A stretch of 64,000 nt of DNA. Source: Glaciimonas sp. PAMC28666. GTDB taxonomy: Bacteria; Pseudomonadota; Gammaproteobacteria; Burkholderiales; Burkholderiaceae_D. Positions 10,248 through 19,283 of this stretch are shown piece after piece; the stretch's first letter is position 1; each line of letters begins with the position of its first letter. The translations under genes were made by a program, and so were the position numbers. Where the stretch lies: contig NZ_CP070304.1 in the NCBI RefSeq assembly GCF_016917355.1, positions 2,356,001 to 2,420,000 of the forward strand, given 5' to 3'. The notes below the pieces were generated by a model that saw only the letters and a program-made list of their open reading frames with translations, ran no database searches and was not told the origin of the DNA.

Positions 10248-10279
10248 CCGCGGTATTAACTTAACAAGTTAACCCGCGG
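10248..10279. repeat. 32-bp inverted repeat (hairpin) downstream of the HAD gene
   Basis: Arms ccgcgg and ttaactt pair with aagttaa and ccgcgg around a 3-base centre, with a small 2/1 internal mismatch. There is no T-run, so it is an atypical terminator or a dyad operator in the 489-base gap before msrP. Nothing else convincing is seen in that gap. Confidence 0.5.
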
Positions 10280-10617
10280 CCCCGATCGCCGCATACGCTC
10301 CCCCCTTCAAAGCTCTTCCTCCGTAGCGCTGAAAATTCGGCTGCAACAGCAACATTCACGCAAATGACGCAAAATGGCACAATTGATTTTTTCGACAAAG
10401 TTTCATTGTTGTTTTTATCATCGCCAAAATTTTTGCACAAAACCGCTCGCACGAAACCACTTGCATCTGTGACCTGTTTTTTTGCGTATATATTGCAGCG
10501 CTTGTAAGGATCAGCGCCGTCCATCGACCAATGGCCGCAACCGCAACACCCTATGGGCTGTGACTGCCATGTCAGCAGCTAAGCAAAAATACCAGCTGTT
10601 TTACTTTGAGGAACATC

Positions 10618-11598
10618 ATGCTGATTCGCCGTAGTCCAGACATTATCGACATCCCCACCGAATCCGACGTCACCCCACGCGCCGCATTTGAGTCGCGCCG
10701 CAGTTTTATCCGGCAATTGGCAGTCGGTTCGATAGCGACCGGGTCAATTCTCGAGCTTGCCTCGCAACAAGCGTTTGCGCAGAGCGCGACGTTGCCAAAA
10801 CTGGCCGCGAAACGCAACGCTGCCTACGTGGTCACAGATAAGCCGACGCCGTATAAAGACGCCACAACTTACAACAATTATTACGAATTCGGGACTGACA
10901 AGTCCGATCCTGCCCAAAATGCAGGAACCCTGAAAACCAGGCCGTGGAGCGTCTCGATCGAAGGAGAAGTCAAGAAACCGATGACGCTGGACCTTGATAG
11001 CCTGATGAAGTTGGCTCCGATGGAGGAACGGATTTATCGCCTGCGATGCGTGGAAGGATGGTCCATGGTGATTCCATGGATTGGCTACTCGCTTTCAGCG
11101 TTGATCAAAAAAGTCGAGCCGACCAGCAATGCCAAATATATCGAATTTACGACACTGGCCGACAAGAAGCAAATGCCCGGCCTCGGCAGTCCCGTGCTCG
11201 AATGGCCCTATGTTGAAGGCCTGCGCATGGACGAGGCCATGCACCCCCTGGCGCTACTGACTTTTGGTATGTATGGTGAAGTCCTTCCGAATCAGAACGG
11301 CGCGCCTGTACGGATGGTGCTGCCATGGAAATACGGTTTCAAATCGGCTAAGTCGATTGTTAAAATTCGTTTTCTGAAAGAGCAACCGAGAACCGCCTGG
11401 AATCTGACCGCCGCGAATGAATATGGCTTTTATTCCAACGTTAACCCGAATGTCGACCATCCACGCTGGTCGCAGGCAACTGAGCGTCGTATCGGCGAGG
11501 ATGGCTTCTTCACCAAAAAACGCCCGACGCTGATGTTTAACGGTTATAACGACGTTGCGTCGTTATATACAGGAATGGATTTGAAAAAATATTTCTAG
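10618..11598 (+). CDS. msrP: MsrP, periplasmic methionine sulfoxide reductase catalytic subunit (YedY)
   Basis: A 326-residue molybdenum-cofactor enzyme that repairs methionine sulfoxide in periplasmic proteins. The N-terminus has a twin-arginine signal, [14 protein letters not shown] (about residues 26-39), with cleavage after the AFAQS region near residue 60. This means it folds with its cofactor in the cytoplasm before Tat export. The molybdenum cysteine is in [11 protein letters not shown], followed by PWIGY, both diagnostic. The chosen ATG has GAGGAA 5 bases upstream; a TTG four codons earlier overlaps that ribosome site and is less likely. MsrQ, its membrane electron donor, follows after 269 bases. 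Confidence 0.96.
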   Translation: MLIRRSPDIIDIPTESDVTPRAAFESRRSFIRQLAVGSIATGSILELASQQAFAQSATLPKLAAKRNAAYVVTDKPTPYKDATTYNNYYEFGTDKSDPAQNAGTLKTRPWSVSIEGEVKKPMTLDLDSLMKLAPMEERIYRLRCVEGWSMVIPWIGYSLSALIKKVEPTSNAKYIEFTTLADKKQMPGLGSPVLEWPYVEGLRMDEAMHPLALLTFGMYGEVLPNQNGAPVRMVLPWKYGFKSAKSIVKIRFLKEQPRTAWNLTAANEYGFYSNVNPNVDHPRWSQATERRIGEDGFFTKKRPTLMFNGYNDVASLYTGMDLKKYF

Positions 11599-11735
11599 TC
11601 CGGCGCTGCCAGCACCCTGAGGGTTCGCTAAGCCAAACTGCGAGGCCGATCTGTCGACTGGTAATCGCTGGTATCCGGACGGTCGGCAAAATGTGAAAGT
11701 AGGTTGGCGCAAATAGTGGAATAAATTTTTAACGC

Positions 11736-11741
11736 TATAAT
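11736..11741 (+). promoter_or_regulatory. Perfect -10 hexamer TATAAT upstream of msrQ
   Basis: TATAAT lies 76 bases before the leader ORF at 11818 and could give msrQ its own promoter. The -35 region (around 11713-11718) is poor, so the promoter may need an activator or may be fortuitous. Confidence 0.4.
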
Positions 11742-11817
11742 CCGCCAAGCCCCGCCAAACCCCGCCGGCCGTGGCTTCTCCGGGGGTGACGCAACTTTTA
11801 TCTGTGAGGTGTCCATC

Positions 11818-11871
11818 ATGCACATGCGTCGTTTTTCAGCACGCTTTACCGATGTCGAAAGTGAACCATGA
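11818..11871 (+). CDS. Candidate 17-codon leader peptide coupled to msrQ
   Basis: A short frame encodes MHMRRFSARFTDVESEP and ends in TGA that overlaps the msrQ start as ATGA. It has its own ribosome site, GAGGTG, about 7 bases upstream of its ATG, whereas msrQ itself lacks a good one. This suggests translational coupling, so msrQ may be read mainly by ribosomes ending the leader. No family is known to me for the peptide. An alternative is that msrQ is longer or starts elsewhere, but no in-frame upstream start with better support was seen. Confidence 0.4.
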   Translation: MHMRRFSARFTDVESEP

Positions 11872-12533
11872 TCAACCCCAATCCCAAGCAATTCCGCATT
11901 CTAAAAGCCGCCTTGTTCGTGCTGGCTTTGCTGCCTTTCATTCGTTTGGTCGTGTACGCCTTCACGGATAAACTCGGGGCCAATCCGATTGAATTTATTA
12001 CGCGCAGTACCGGCAGCTGGACCCTGTATTTTCTGTGCATCACGTTGGCGATCACACCGTTAAGACGTTTCACCGGCTGGAATTGGCTGATTAAATTACG
12101 CCGTATGGTGGGTCTGTTTGCGTTCTTTTATGCGACCTCTCACTTCACGACGTTTCTTTGGTTCGACCACTTTTTCGACGTCACAGAAATGCTGAAGGAT
12201 GTCTACAAGCGGCCGTTTATTACTGTGGGATTTATCGCCTTTGTGCTCTTGATTCCGCTGGCCTTGACCAGTACCAACGGCATGATCAAACGGCTAGGTG
12301 GCAAGCGCTGGCAATGGTTGCATCGCACGGTGTATGGCGTTGCGATGCTGGGGATTTTACATTTTTGGTGGATGCGTGCGGGTAAGCACAACTTTGAAAA
12401 ACCGATAATATTTGGCACCATCGTGGCTGCCTTATTGCTGTTACGGGTTGTCTGGTATTTCCAGAAAAAGCGCGGCGTGCGCACACGCTCGTCTGAGGTG
12501 ATATCCAAGCGGACGGTAACATCGCCGCAGTGA
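11868..12533 (+). CDS. msrQ: MsrQ, haem b membrane subunit of the MsrPQ system (YedZ)
   Basis: A 221-residue inner-membrane haem protein of the ferric-reductase-like family that passes electrons from the quinone pool or flavin reductase to MsrP. Five to six membrane helices are visible. Haem-ligand histidines lie in FYATSHFTTFLW, in QWLHRTVYG and in GILHFWWMRA. The length matches the family (about 200-220). The start overlaps the stop of the short leader ORF by 4 bases. It ends 58 bases before a strong bidirectional terminator shared with the convergent lysA. Confidence 0.95.
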   Translation: MINPNPKQFRILKAALFVLALLPFIRLVVYAFTDKLGANPIEFITRSTGSWTLYFLCITLAITPLRRFTGWNWLIKLRRMVGLFAFFYATSHFTTFLWFDHFFDVTEMLKDVYKRPFITVGFIAFVLLIPLALTSTNGMIKRLGGKRWQWLHRTVYGVAMLGILHFWWMRAGKHNFEKPIIFGTIVAALLLLRVVWYFQKKRGVRTRSSEVISKRTVTSPQ

Positions 12534-12591
12534 ATATCGCTGGGTATGAATCCATGCGGGGGTTGTGATTTTTTCTGCCGCATCATGGCGT

Positions 12592-12633
12592 AAAAAAAAT
12601 GGGCACGGTATATTCACCGTGCCCATTTTTTTA
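12592..12633. terminator. Bidirectional intrinsic terminator between msrQ and lysA
   Basis: An 11-bp stem atgggcacggt with its complement at 12616-12626 is flanked by an A-run on the left and a T-run on the right. It serves both convergent genes. Confidence 0.95.
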
Positions 12634-12649
12634 TTTTGCGTGCTGAACG

Positions 12650-13939
12650 TTATGGCAATAGCATCTCTAAAGCAAACAAATCTTGCGCCGCTTCCCGCTG
12701 GCGTATTAAATGTACTTTATCACCATCGACCATGATTTCAGCGGCGCGTCCCCGCGTGTTGTAATTGGAAGCCATCGTCATGCCATAAGCACCGGCCGAC
12801 TGGAATGCCAGCAGATCGCCTTGCTCAACTGCCAGAGCGCGGGCGCGGGCCAGCCAGTCGCCTGATTCGCAAATAGGTCCCACGACGTCGTAGGTCACAC
12901 TGCTGGCATTTGGATTCTGTTCCAGCACGGTTTGGACCCCGTGATAGGCTTCGTACAATGCTGGCCGCATCAGGTCATTCATCGCAGCATCCACTACCGC
13001 AAAATTCTTGCTCGCGCCATGTTTTAAATATTGCACTTCGGTGAGCAAAACTCCTGCGTTTCCAACAATCGAACGACCCGGTTCGAACAGCACTTTTAAG
13101 GCCACGCCCTGATATTTTTCCTGGCGCCAGGCATCAATTTTTGCGAATAGACGGCCCAGGTAGGCGCTTACCGCCACTGGCTTTTCGTCATCATAAGTAA
13201 TCCCGATTCCACCGCCAATATCGAGATGATGCACGTGTATATTTTCGCTCGCCAGCTGGTCGATCAATTGAATGACCTTATCAAGCGCCTCGAGCAAAGG
13301 CGCATCATCCAGTAACTGCGAGCCGATGTGACAATCGATACCGGCAATGTCGATATGTGGCAAAGCGGCGGCGGTGCGATAGCATGACAATGCATCTTCG
13401 TAGGCGACGCCGAATTTGTTGTCCTTCAGGCCGGTCGAAATATAAGGATGCGTTTTGGCATCGACATTTGGGTTCACGCGTAATGAAATGGCGGCGGTTT
13501 TACCCATTTCGCCCGCTACCTCGTTGAGTCGATGTAATTCCGGGATCGATTCCACGTTAAAGCATAAAATGTCATGCGATAACGCCAGCCGCATTTCATC
13601 GCGGGTTTTACCAACGCCGGAAAAAATCACTTTGCGCGGATCGCCGCCCGCGGCAAGAACACGCAATAATTCGCCTCCGGACACGATGTCAAAACCGGAA
13701 CCGAGTTGATTTAGCACCTGCAACACAGCAAGATTAGAGTTGGATTTAACCGAATAGCACACCAATGAATCACTGGCATCGCGGCCGCCAGCGGTACAAG
13801 CGTTGGCGTAAGCCAGAAAGTGATCGGTCAACGCCGCTTTGGAATAGACATACGTCGGCGTGCCAAATTGTTCAGCGATGGTAGATAAAGAGGTATTTTC
13901 TGCGTGCAGTGCACCGTTTTGATACGAAAAATAGGACAT
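12650..13939 (-). CDS. lysA: Diaminopimelate decarboxylase
   Basis: A 429-residue PLP enzyme that decarboxylates meso-diaminopimelate to lysine. The PLP lysine lies in CYSVKSNSN (about residues 61-69), where many homologues read YAxKAN. Further motifs are HIGSQL, the glycine loop HLDIGGGIG, EPGRSIVG, the catalytic CESGDWLA and a C-terminal GAYGMTMASNYN. Length is typical. It follows lptM by 27 bases on the same strand, an arrangement (lptM-lysA, divergent cyaY) widespread in proteobacteria. No obvious ribosome site precedes the ATG, which may imply translation helped by lptM. Confidence 0.97.
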   Translation of the reverse strand: MSYFSYQNGALHAENTSLSTIAEQFGTPTYVYSKAALTDHFLAYANACTAGGRDASDSLVCYSVKSNSNLAVLQVLNQLGSGFDIVSGGELLRVLAAGGDPRKVIFSGVGKTRDEMRLALSHDILCFNVESIPELHRLNEVAGEMGKTAAISLRVNPNVDAKTHPYISTGLKDNKFGVAYEDALSCYRTAAALPHIDIAGIDCHIGSQLLDDAPLLEALDKVIQLIDQLASENIHVHHLDIGGGIGITYDDEKPVAVSAYLGRLFAKIDAWRQEKYQGVALKVLFEPGRSIVGNAGVLLTEVQYLKHGASKNFAVVDAAMNDLMRPALYEAYHGVQTVLEQNPNASSVTYDVVGPICESGDWLARARALAVEQGDLLAFQSAGAYGMTMASNYNTRGRAAEIMVDGDKVHLIRQREAAQDLFALEMLLP

Positions 13940-13966
13940 GGAGAAGTCAGTTAAAAAGTCGTTGAA

Positions 13967-14236
13967 TTATTGGGAAATAGTATCTGGGCCGGTTGGCTCA
14001 GGCGGTGCCATCGGGCTGTTTGGTAGCACTTCCGCAGCGCCGCCCTGGATGGTGCCGGGTTGCGCAATCGCCCCAGGCGTCGCCGTGCCGGTAGAAGATC
14101 CAGTCGGCTGCGGAGCCAGAGGCGGTATTTTCGGCATGAAAAGAGGGCCTTTTTGACCACAGGCGCTCAGTAAGAGCGAAAATGCAAGCGTACTACCGAA
14201 AATTGCTACGCGGGATAACTTAAATGATAGTTTCAC
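13967..14236 (-). CDS. lptM: LptM-type lipoprotein (YifL family)
   Basis: An 89-residue small outer-membrane lipoprotein. In E. coli LptM binds the LptDE translocon and helps its oxidative maturation. The signal peptide ends in the lipobox LLSAC, followed directly by the family signature GQKGPLFMP. The remaining 50 residues are proline-, glycine- and threonine-rich and look disordered, longer than in E. coli YifL (67 residues). It sits upstream of lysA and diverges from cyaY, the conserved context for this gene. Confidence 0.92.
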   Translation of the reverse strand: MKLSFKLSRVAIFGSTLAFSLLLSACGQKGPLFMPKIPPLAPQPTGSSTGTATPGAIAQPGTIQGGAAEVLPNSPMAPPEPTGPDTISQ

Positions 14237-14288
14237 GGATTAGAATCACTGGGTAAGTTTAACGACATGGAATGGATTGGAGTTTAGC

Positions 14289-14621
14289 ATGACAGAATCA
14301 GAATTTCTGGTTGCAGCCGAAGCGACCCTGGCAGCGTTAGAGGCGGCATTGGAGCGCGCAAATGATAACGACGAGCTGGATGTAGAGTGTAGCCGCAGAG
14401 GCAACGTATTGGAAATTGAATTTATTGACAATGGTTCGAAGATCATCGTCAACAGCCAGGCACCAATGCAGGAGCTTTGGATTGCGGCTAAATCGGGAGG
14501 CTTCCACTATAAATTGAAAGAGGGTGTCTGGCGCAATACGCGTGACGACTCCGAGTTTTTCAGCGCGCTATCCACGATGGTGGGAGAGCAGGGCGGGACC
14601 ACCCTGCAATTAAAGCCTTAG
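14289..14621 (+). CDS. cyaY: Iron-sulfur cluster assembly frataxin homologue CyaY
   Basis: A 110-residue cytosolic protein of the frataxin family that binds iron and modulates the IscS cysteine desulfurase. The acidic first helix (EATLAALEAALERANDND) is the iron-binding ridge. The beta-sheet carries GNVLEIEF and the family motif APMQELWIAAKSGGFHY. I place the start at the ATG with GGAG about 7 bases upstream. A TTG four codons earlier would overlap that site. It is divergent from lptM and convergent with mrcA. Confidence 0.93.
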   Translation: MTESEFLVAAEATLAALEAALERANDNDELDVECSRRGNVLEIEFIDNGSKIIVNSQAPMQELWIAAKSGGFHYKLKEGVWRNTRDDSEFFSALSTMVGEQGGTTLQLKP

Positions 14622-14655
14622 AGAATTATTTGATAGCAATTTAGCTGTTTGAAGG

Positions 14656-14677
14656 GCGACGCATCAATCTGCGTCGC
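14656..14677. terminator. Hairpin between convergent cyaY and mrcA
   Basis: A perfect 8-bp stem gcgacgca/tgcgtcgc has a 6-base loop. It lacks a clear T-run on either side, so it is a weak or factor-assisted terminator. Confidence 0.5.
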
Positions 14678-14683
14678 TCTCAC

Positions 14684-17059
14684 CTAAAACAATTCATTCT
14701 TGACTTCGTCTTGCGCTTTGTCGTCCGCACCAGGTGTGCCGGTGCTACCGACACCGATGCTTTGGGTGCCGGTGCCGGGTGGATATTCAGCGTAATAATA
14801 TTCCGTGCCGCTATGCAGCAGACCTTCCGGAACCTCGCGCTCCACGGTTGGAAGTCCTTTCAACGCTTTTTCCATATAGTCGATCCAGATGGGCAGCGCT
14901 AAACCGCCGCCCGTCTCGCGATCACCCATATTTTTTGGCTGGTCGAAACCCATCCAGGTGACGGCTACCAAGGTCGGCTGATAACCCGCAAACCATGCAT
15001 CCATGGAGTCATTGGTGGTGCCGGTTTTGCCGGCCAGATCTGTTCGTTTTAGCGCCATCGCCTTAACGCCTGTGCCAGCGCGCACCACATCTTTAAGCAT
15101 GCTATCCATCAAAAATGCGTTGCGTGGATCGATCACGCGATTTGCCTCATCTCCCGCTTTGGCGGGGTGTGCTTCTGCCAGCACCTGTCCGTTCGCATCT
15201 AGAATTTTGCTGATCAGGTAAGGATTAACTTTGTATCCGCCATTCGCAAAAACGGCATAGCCCGCGGCTAATTGCATTGGCGTCACGGCACCCGCGCCAA
15301 GGGCCAGGGTCAGATACGGAGGATTTTTGTCAGGATCGAAACCGAAGCGAGTTGTATATTCCTGGCCGTATTGCGCACCAATTTTATCCAGAATTCGCAC
15401 TGATATCATGTTCTTGGATTTCATCAATCCTCTGCGCATGGTCATCGGACCTTCGTATTTATTGCCATAGTTTTTTGGCTGCCATACCTGTCCGCCAGTC
15501 AGGCCGCCGCCGAAAGTAATCGGCGCATCATTGATAATCGTCGCTGGCGACAAGCCTTTTTCAAGCGAGGCGGAATAGATGAACGGTTTGAATGAGGAAC
15601 CCGGCTGGCGCCATGCCTGCGTGACATGATTGAACTTATTGCGATTAAAATCAAAGCCCCCAACCAACGCCCGAATAGCACCATCGCTGGTGCTGGTGGA
15701 AATTAACGCCGATTCCACCGCAGGCATTTGCGTAATGATCCAGGTCTTTTGATTTTGCATGACACGAATGATGGCACCGGGTTTTACTTTACGTTGAGGT
15801 GGCGCTTTGTCACTCAATAAATTGGTCGCAATGCTTAAGCCGCTACCGGTGATCGTGATTTCCTCACCGGTGGAGAGCACGGCACGCACGCTTTTCGGGC
15901 TGGCCTCAAGCACCACTGCAGCGACGATATCATCGCTGTCAGGATGGTCCGCCAATTCCACTTCGATTGCCGCATCCAGCTCTTCCTTGGAACCGGTCGG
16001 AATGGTCATGTAGCCTTCCGGACCGCGGTAACCGCGTCGCTTGTCGTAGCTCATTACCCCGCGTCGCAACGCAAAATAAGCGGCATCCTGATCGGCCTTG
16101 GTGATGGTAGTGAAGACATTCAGGCCACGTGTATAAGTTGCATCTTTGAATTGTTCATAGACCAGTTGACGCGCCATTTCTGCCACATATTCAGCGTGAA
16201 TACCAAACTCGGTGGCACCGGTTTTCAATCGCAGTGGCTCGTTTTTGGCTTGCTCATATTGTTCTGGCGTGATGTAGCCCAATTGTTGCATACGCAACAA
16301 AATATATTGTTGGCGTGCAGTCGCCCGTTTCGGGTTAACGACCGGATTATTTGCCGATGGTGCTTTCGGCAATCCCGCCAGCATCGCGGCTTCCGCAATC
16401 GTCAGGTCTTGCAGTTTTTTGCCGAAATAAACCTGGGCTGCGGAAGCAAATCCGTACGCTCTTTGACCCAGGTAAATCTGGTTCATGTAAACCTCAAGAA
16501 TTTGATCCTTGGTGAGATTTTGTTCAATTTTCCACGCCAGTGGTATTTCGTAAAGAAATTTACGTGACGCTTTCTGAAGAAACGTTGGTTCGTTGCTGGT
16601 GAGGAAAAAATTCCGTGCGACTTGTTGTGTAATGGTACTCGCGCCGCCGCCGCCGCCAGTAAGATTAGAAAATGTAGCGCGCAAGATGCCTTGGTAATCA
16701 ACGCCGCCATGCTGATAAAAGCGATCATCTTCAATCGCCAGTACCGCTTTTTTAACCACATCCGGGATGTCGTTGATATGCACCAGACTGCGGCGCTCCT
16801 CGCCGAATTCACCGATGAGGACGCCGTCTGCCGAAAAAATTCGGAGAGGAATTTTAGGGCGATAGTCCGTCAGCGAGTCGAGCGCGGGAAGGTTGGGCCA
16901 TGCCAGCGCGAGCATAAATCCGAACGTCAGGGCGCCAATTGCAAAGATCCCCACCAACACGCCGAAAAAGCCAATAAGCAGCCTTAACACCAACGGCATG
17001 CGGCGCTTTGGCGAAGGCGAGGGATTACTAGAATTCAAATCGGGAACGGGAGGTGTCAT
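14684..17059 (-). CDS. mrcA: Penicillin-binding protein 1A (bifunctional transglycosylase/transpeptidase)
   Basis: A 791-residue inner-membrane enzyme that polymerises and cross-links peptidoglycan. One N-terminal membrane helix (about residues 22-50) anchors it. The GT51 domain carries EDDRFYQHGGVD, GGASTITQQ and the RKFLYEIPLAWKIE stretch. The transpeptidase domain has SxxK in PGSSFKPF, SKN in LMKSKN, and KTGTT. A basic and proline-containing C-terminal tail ends the protein. It diverges from pilM, the classic mrcA/ponA-pilMNOPQ arrangement of beta- and gammaproteobacteria. A 499-base spacer between them holds only weak signals and a short tandem repeat. Confidence 0.96.
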   Translation of the reverse strand: MTPPVPDLNSSNPSPSPKRRMPLVLRLLIGFFGVLVGIFAIGALTFGFMLALAWPNLPALDSLTDYRPKIPLRIFSADGVLIGEFGEERRSLVHINDIPDVVKKAVLAIEDDRFYQHGGVDYQGILRATFSNLTGGGGGASTITQQVARNFFLTSNEPTFLQKASRKFLYEIPLAWKIEQNLTKDQILEVYMNQIYLGQRAYGFASAAQVYFGKKLQDLTIAEAAMLAGLPKAPSANNPVVNPKRATARQQYILLRMQQLGYITPEQYEQAKNEPLRLKTGATEFGIHAEYVAEMARQLVYEQFKDATYTRGLNVFTTITKADQDAAYFALRRGVMSYDKRRGYRGPEGYMTIPTGSKEELDAAIEVELADHPDSDDIVAAVVLEASPKSVRAVLSTGEEITITGSGLSIATNLLSDKAPPQRKVKPGAIIRVMQNQKTWIITQMPAVESALISTSTSDGAIRALVGGFDFNRNKFNHVTQAWRQPGSSFKPFIYSASLEKGLSPATIINDAPITFGGGLTGGQVWQPKNYGNKYEGPMTMRRGLMKSKNMISVRILDKIGAQYGQEYTTRFGFDPDKNPPYLTLALGAGAVTPMQLAAGYAVFANGGYKVNPYLISKILDANGQVLAEAHPAKAGDEANRVIDPRNAFLMDSMLKDVVRAGTGVKAMALKRTDLAGKTGTTNDSMDAWFAGYQPTLVAVTWMGFDQPKNMGDRETGGGLALPIWIDYMEKALKGLPTVEREVPEGLLHSGTEYYYAEYPPGTGTQSIGVGSTGTPGADDKAQDEVKNELF

Positions 17060-17349
17060 GCTTGGGTGAAATAACTGTAATGATGCGTCGCATTATAACG
17101 GCACACGTTAACCGCACAACAGGGCATAAAACTTGCAAGTATAGGGAAATTACTTAAATTTGGTCTTTATCGCATAAATTCACACAGGAAGTGGACGAAA
17201 AGCATTACATTTGACAATAATTTACCGTGGATGTGACCGAATTTGGCGCTATCTCATAGCATAGTTGCCGAGCGGGAAAGGTTAGCTTCAGGTATTCCCC
17301 ATTTGTTATTTGTTGTTTTTTTTCAACATAAGCGTGGGCGATGAATTGG

Positions 17350-17393
17350 CGACAAACGGGCAACAAACGGGCAACAAATGGCCAACGAACGGC
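17350..17393. repeat. Degenerate 11-bp tandem repeat, four copies
   Basis: Units resemble caacaaacggg. The array sits in the mrcA-pilM spacer, about 165 bases before pilM. Nothing else in the 499-base spacer could be named with confidence. Confidence 0.7.
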
Positions 17394-17558
17394 CAGCGAA
17401 GGTATCAGCGAATGTACGAACGTATGCCTCCTACAGCAGAGATATTTTGAGCAGTTTTCAATATGATTTTGCAGCAGATCGATGTTGAATACGTAAAATT
17501 TAGACTTACTGTTTGATGAAATGTTCCCGCAAAAATCACGCTCATCGGAGAAAGCCTC

Positions 17559-18638
17559 TTGGCATTAGATCTTGGATCATTGTTCGGCAAAAAGAACCCA
17601 CCGTTAGTGGGGATCGATATCAGCGCCTCTGGCGTGCGTTTGGTGGAATTGTCGGCGGCGGGAAACGACCAGCTAAAGTTGGAGCGTTATGCCTCGGAAC
17701 CGTTGCCGCGTGGCGCAGTGGTGGATGGCAATATCGAGAATATTGAACTCGTCGCAGAAACAGTGCGACGGCTCTGGAAAAAAAGTGGTTCAAATACTAG
17801 AAGCGTCGCCCTTGGCATGCCGTCAGCATCAGTCATCACCAAAAAAATTATTCTGCCCGGCGGAATGAGTGACGACGAACTCGAACTGCAGGTCGAATCG
17901 GAAGCGAGCCAATATATTCCCTTTGCACTGGACGAGGTCAGTCTGGATTTTTACGTGATTGGTCCTGCACAACAGGTCCCTGAAGATGTTGAGGTGTTGC
18001 TGGCCGCGACGCGTAAGGAAAAAGTCGAGGATCGCGTAGCCGTAGCGGAGTCGGCCGGGCTTAAGCCAGTCGTCATGGATATTGAGTCTTACGCTGCACG
18101 GGGCGCGATCAATCGCATTGTCTCCCAATTGCCGAATGCCGGGCGCGGTCAAATGGTCGGACTTTTTCAGATAGGCGGCCAAAGCACCCACGTTTCAGCT
18201 CTGCTGGACGGGCAGCTGATCTATGAGCGCGAGCAACCGTTTGGGGGGCAGCAACTGACGCAGGATATTGTGCGCGCGTTTGGGCTCTCCTACGAAGAGG
18301 CAGAAGCCAAAAAGCGAACAGGTGATTTACCTGAAAACTATCAAGAGGAAATCCTGAAGCCATTTTTGGAGAGCGCTGCCATCGAACTCAGCAGAGCGAT
18401 TCAATTCTTCTACACCTCCACCCCTTACACACGCATGGACCAGCTTTATCTGGCAGGCGGCTGCGCAAGTATTCCCGGCATAGTTGAAGCAGTCGCCGGG
18501 CGCGTCAAGATCTCGACCTCTCTGGTTAATCCATTTGCCGGCATGAAATTGGCGTCAAACGTGCGCGAAAAGCAGATGCGAATTGAAGCGCCGTCTTATT
18601 TAATCGCTTGCGGCTTAGCAATGCGGAGATTTGGCTGA
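17559..18638 (+). CDS. pilM: Type IV pilus inner-membrane platform protein PilM
   Basis: A 359-residue actin-like ATPase-fold protein on the cytoplasmic side of the pilus alignment subcomplex, binding the N-terminus of PilN. Sequence signatures are GKKNPPLVGIDISASGVRLVE at the start, VALGMPSASVITK, and the later QIGGQSTHVSALL and LAGGCASIPG motifs of the phosphate-binding loops. The start is a TTG with GGAG 8 bases upstream; no ATG or GTG fits the conserved N-terminus, so the weak start appears genuine. It ends in TGATG, overlapping pilN by one base. Confidence 0.95.
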   Translation: MALDLGSLFGKKNPPLVGIDISASGVRLVELSAAGNDQLKLERYASEPLPRGAVVDGNIENIELVAETVRRLWKKSGSNTRSVALGMPSASVITKKIILPGGMSDDELELQVESEASQYIPFALDEVSLDFYVIGPAQQVPEDVEVLLAATRKEKVEDRVAVAESAGLKPVVMDIESYAARGAINRIVSQLPNAGRGQMVGLFQIGGQSTHVSALLDGQLIYEREQPFGGQQLTQDIVRAFGLSYEEAEAKKRTGDLPENYQEEILKPFLESAAIELSRAIQFFYTSTPYTRMDQLYLAGGCASIPGIVEAVAGRVKISTSLVNPFAGMKLASNVREKQMRIEAPSYLIACGLAMRRFG

Positions 18639-19255
18639 TGATTAAAATTAATCTACTTCCCCACCGCGAAGCAACGCGCAAAAAACGCAAGGAAGCGTTT
18701 TTTGTCATGCTCGCGCTGTCTGCCATATCTGGCTTGTTGTTGGTGCTAGCCGTCGGGGCCTTCTTTTCTCACGCGATATCAGAGCAAAATGCCCGCAACC
18801 TCTACATCCAGACAGAAAATACCCGTCTTGATGGACAGATCAAAGAAATCGTCAGCCTCAAGCAAGACATTGCCTCTCTTAAAGCCCGGCAACAAGCTGT
18901 AGAAAACCTGCAAAGTGACCGAAACCAGCCGGTGTATTTGATGGATGAACTTGTCAAGCAGGTGCCGGAAGGGATATATCTGCGCAGCTTTAAACAAGAA
19001 GATCAGCGTGTCGTGCTCAGCGGCTACGCGCAATCCAATGAACGAGTCTCTGAATTATTGCGCAATCTTAGTAACAATTCTGTGTGGTTGGAGCGACCAG
19101 ATTTGATTGAAATTCGTGCGGCCAATATTACGATCGGTAAGGACCCCAAACGGGTTTTCGACTTCACTATAAATGTTGGCATTAAGCGCCCACGGGATAT
19201 TGCAACCGCCAGCGCAAATGGTGGTCAGGTCGCCGCCCCGGTGGTCGCGAAGTGA
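18638..19255 (+). CDS. pilN: Type IV pilus assembly protein PilN
   Basis: A 205-residue bitopic inner-membrane protein. The conserved cytoplasmic INLLPHRE motif at the very N-terminus (residues 4-11) docks into PilM. It is followed by one membrane helix (about residues 24-46), a periplasmic coiled coil and a ferredoxin-like domain that pairs with PilO. I place the start at the ATG overlapping the pilM stop; a longer frame adds ten residues from within pilM and would move the motif off the N-terminus. Part of the pilMNOPQ operon. Confidence 0.95.
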   Translation: MIKINLLPHREATRKKRKEAFFVMLALSAISGLLLVLAVGAFFSHAISEQNARNLYIQTENTRLDGQIKEIVSLKQDIASLKARQQAVENLQSDRNQPVYLMDELVKQVPEGIYLRSFKQEDQRVVLSGYAQSNERVSELLRNLSNNSVWLERPDLIEIRAANITIGKDPKRVFDFTINVGIKRPRDIATASANGGQVAAPVVAK

Positions 19256-19283
19256 CGCCGCAGCATTCAAAGAGAGACGCAGC

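Noticed and set aside
10261-10524. Minus-strand 87-codon frame in the HAD-msrP gap
   Set aside because: It has no ribosome site, no family pattern and an odd composition; likely chance.
17559-17561. pilM start as an annotation error because of the TTG
   Set aside because: The TTG gives the conserved PilM N-terminus and has a well-spaced GGAG, and no other start fits, so it is kept as real.
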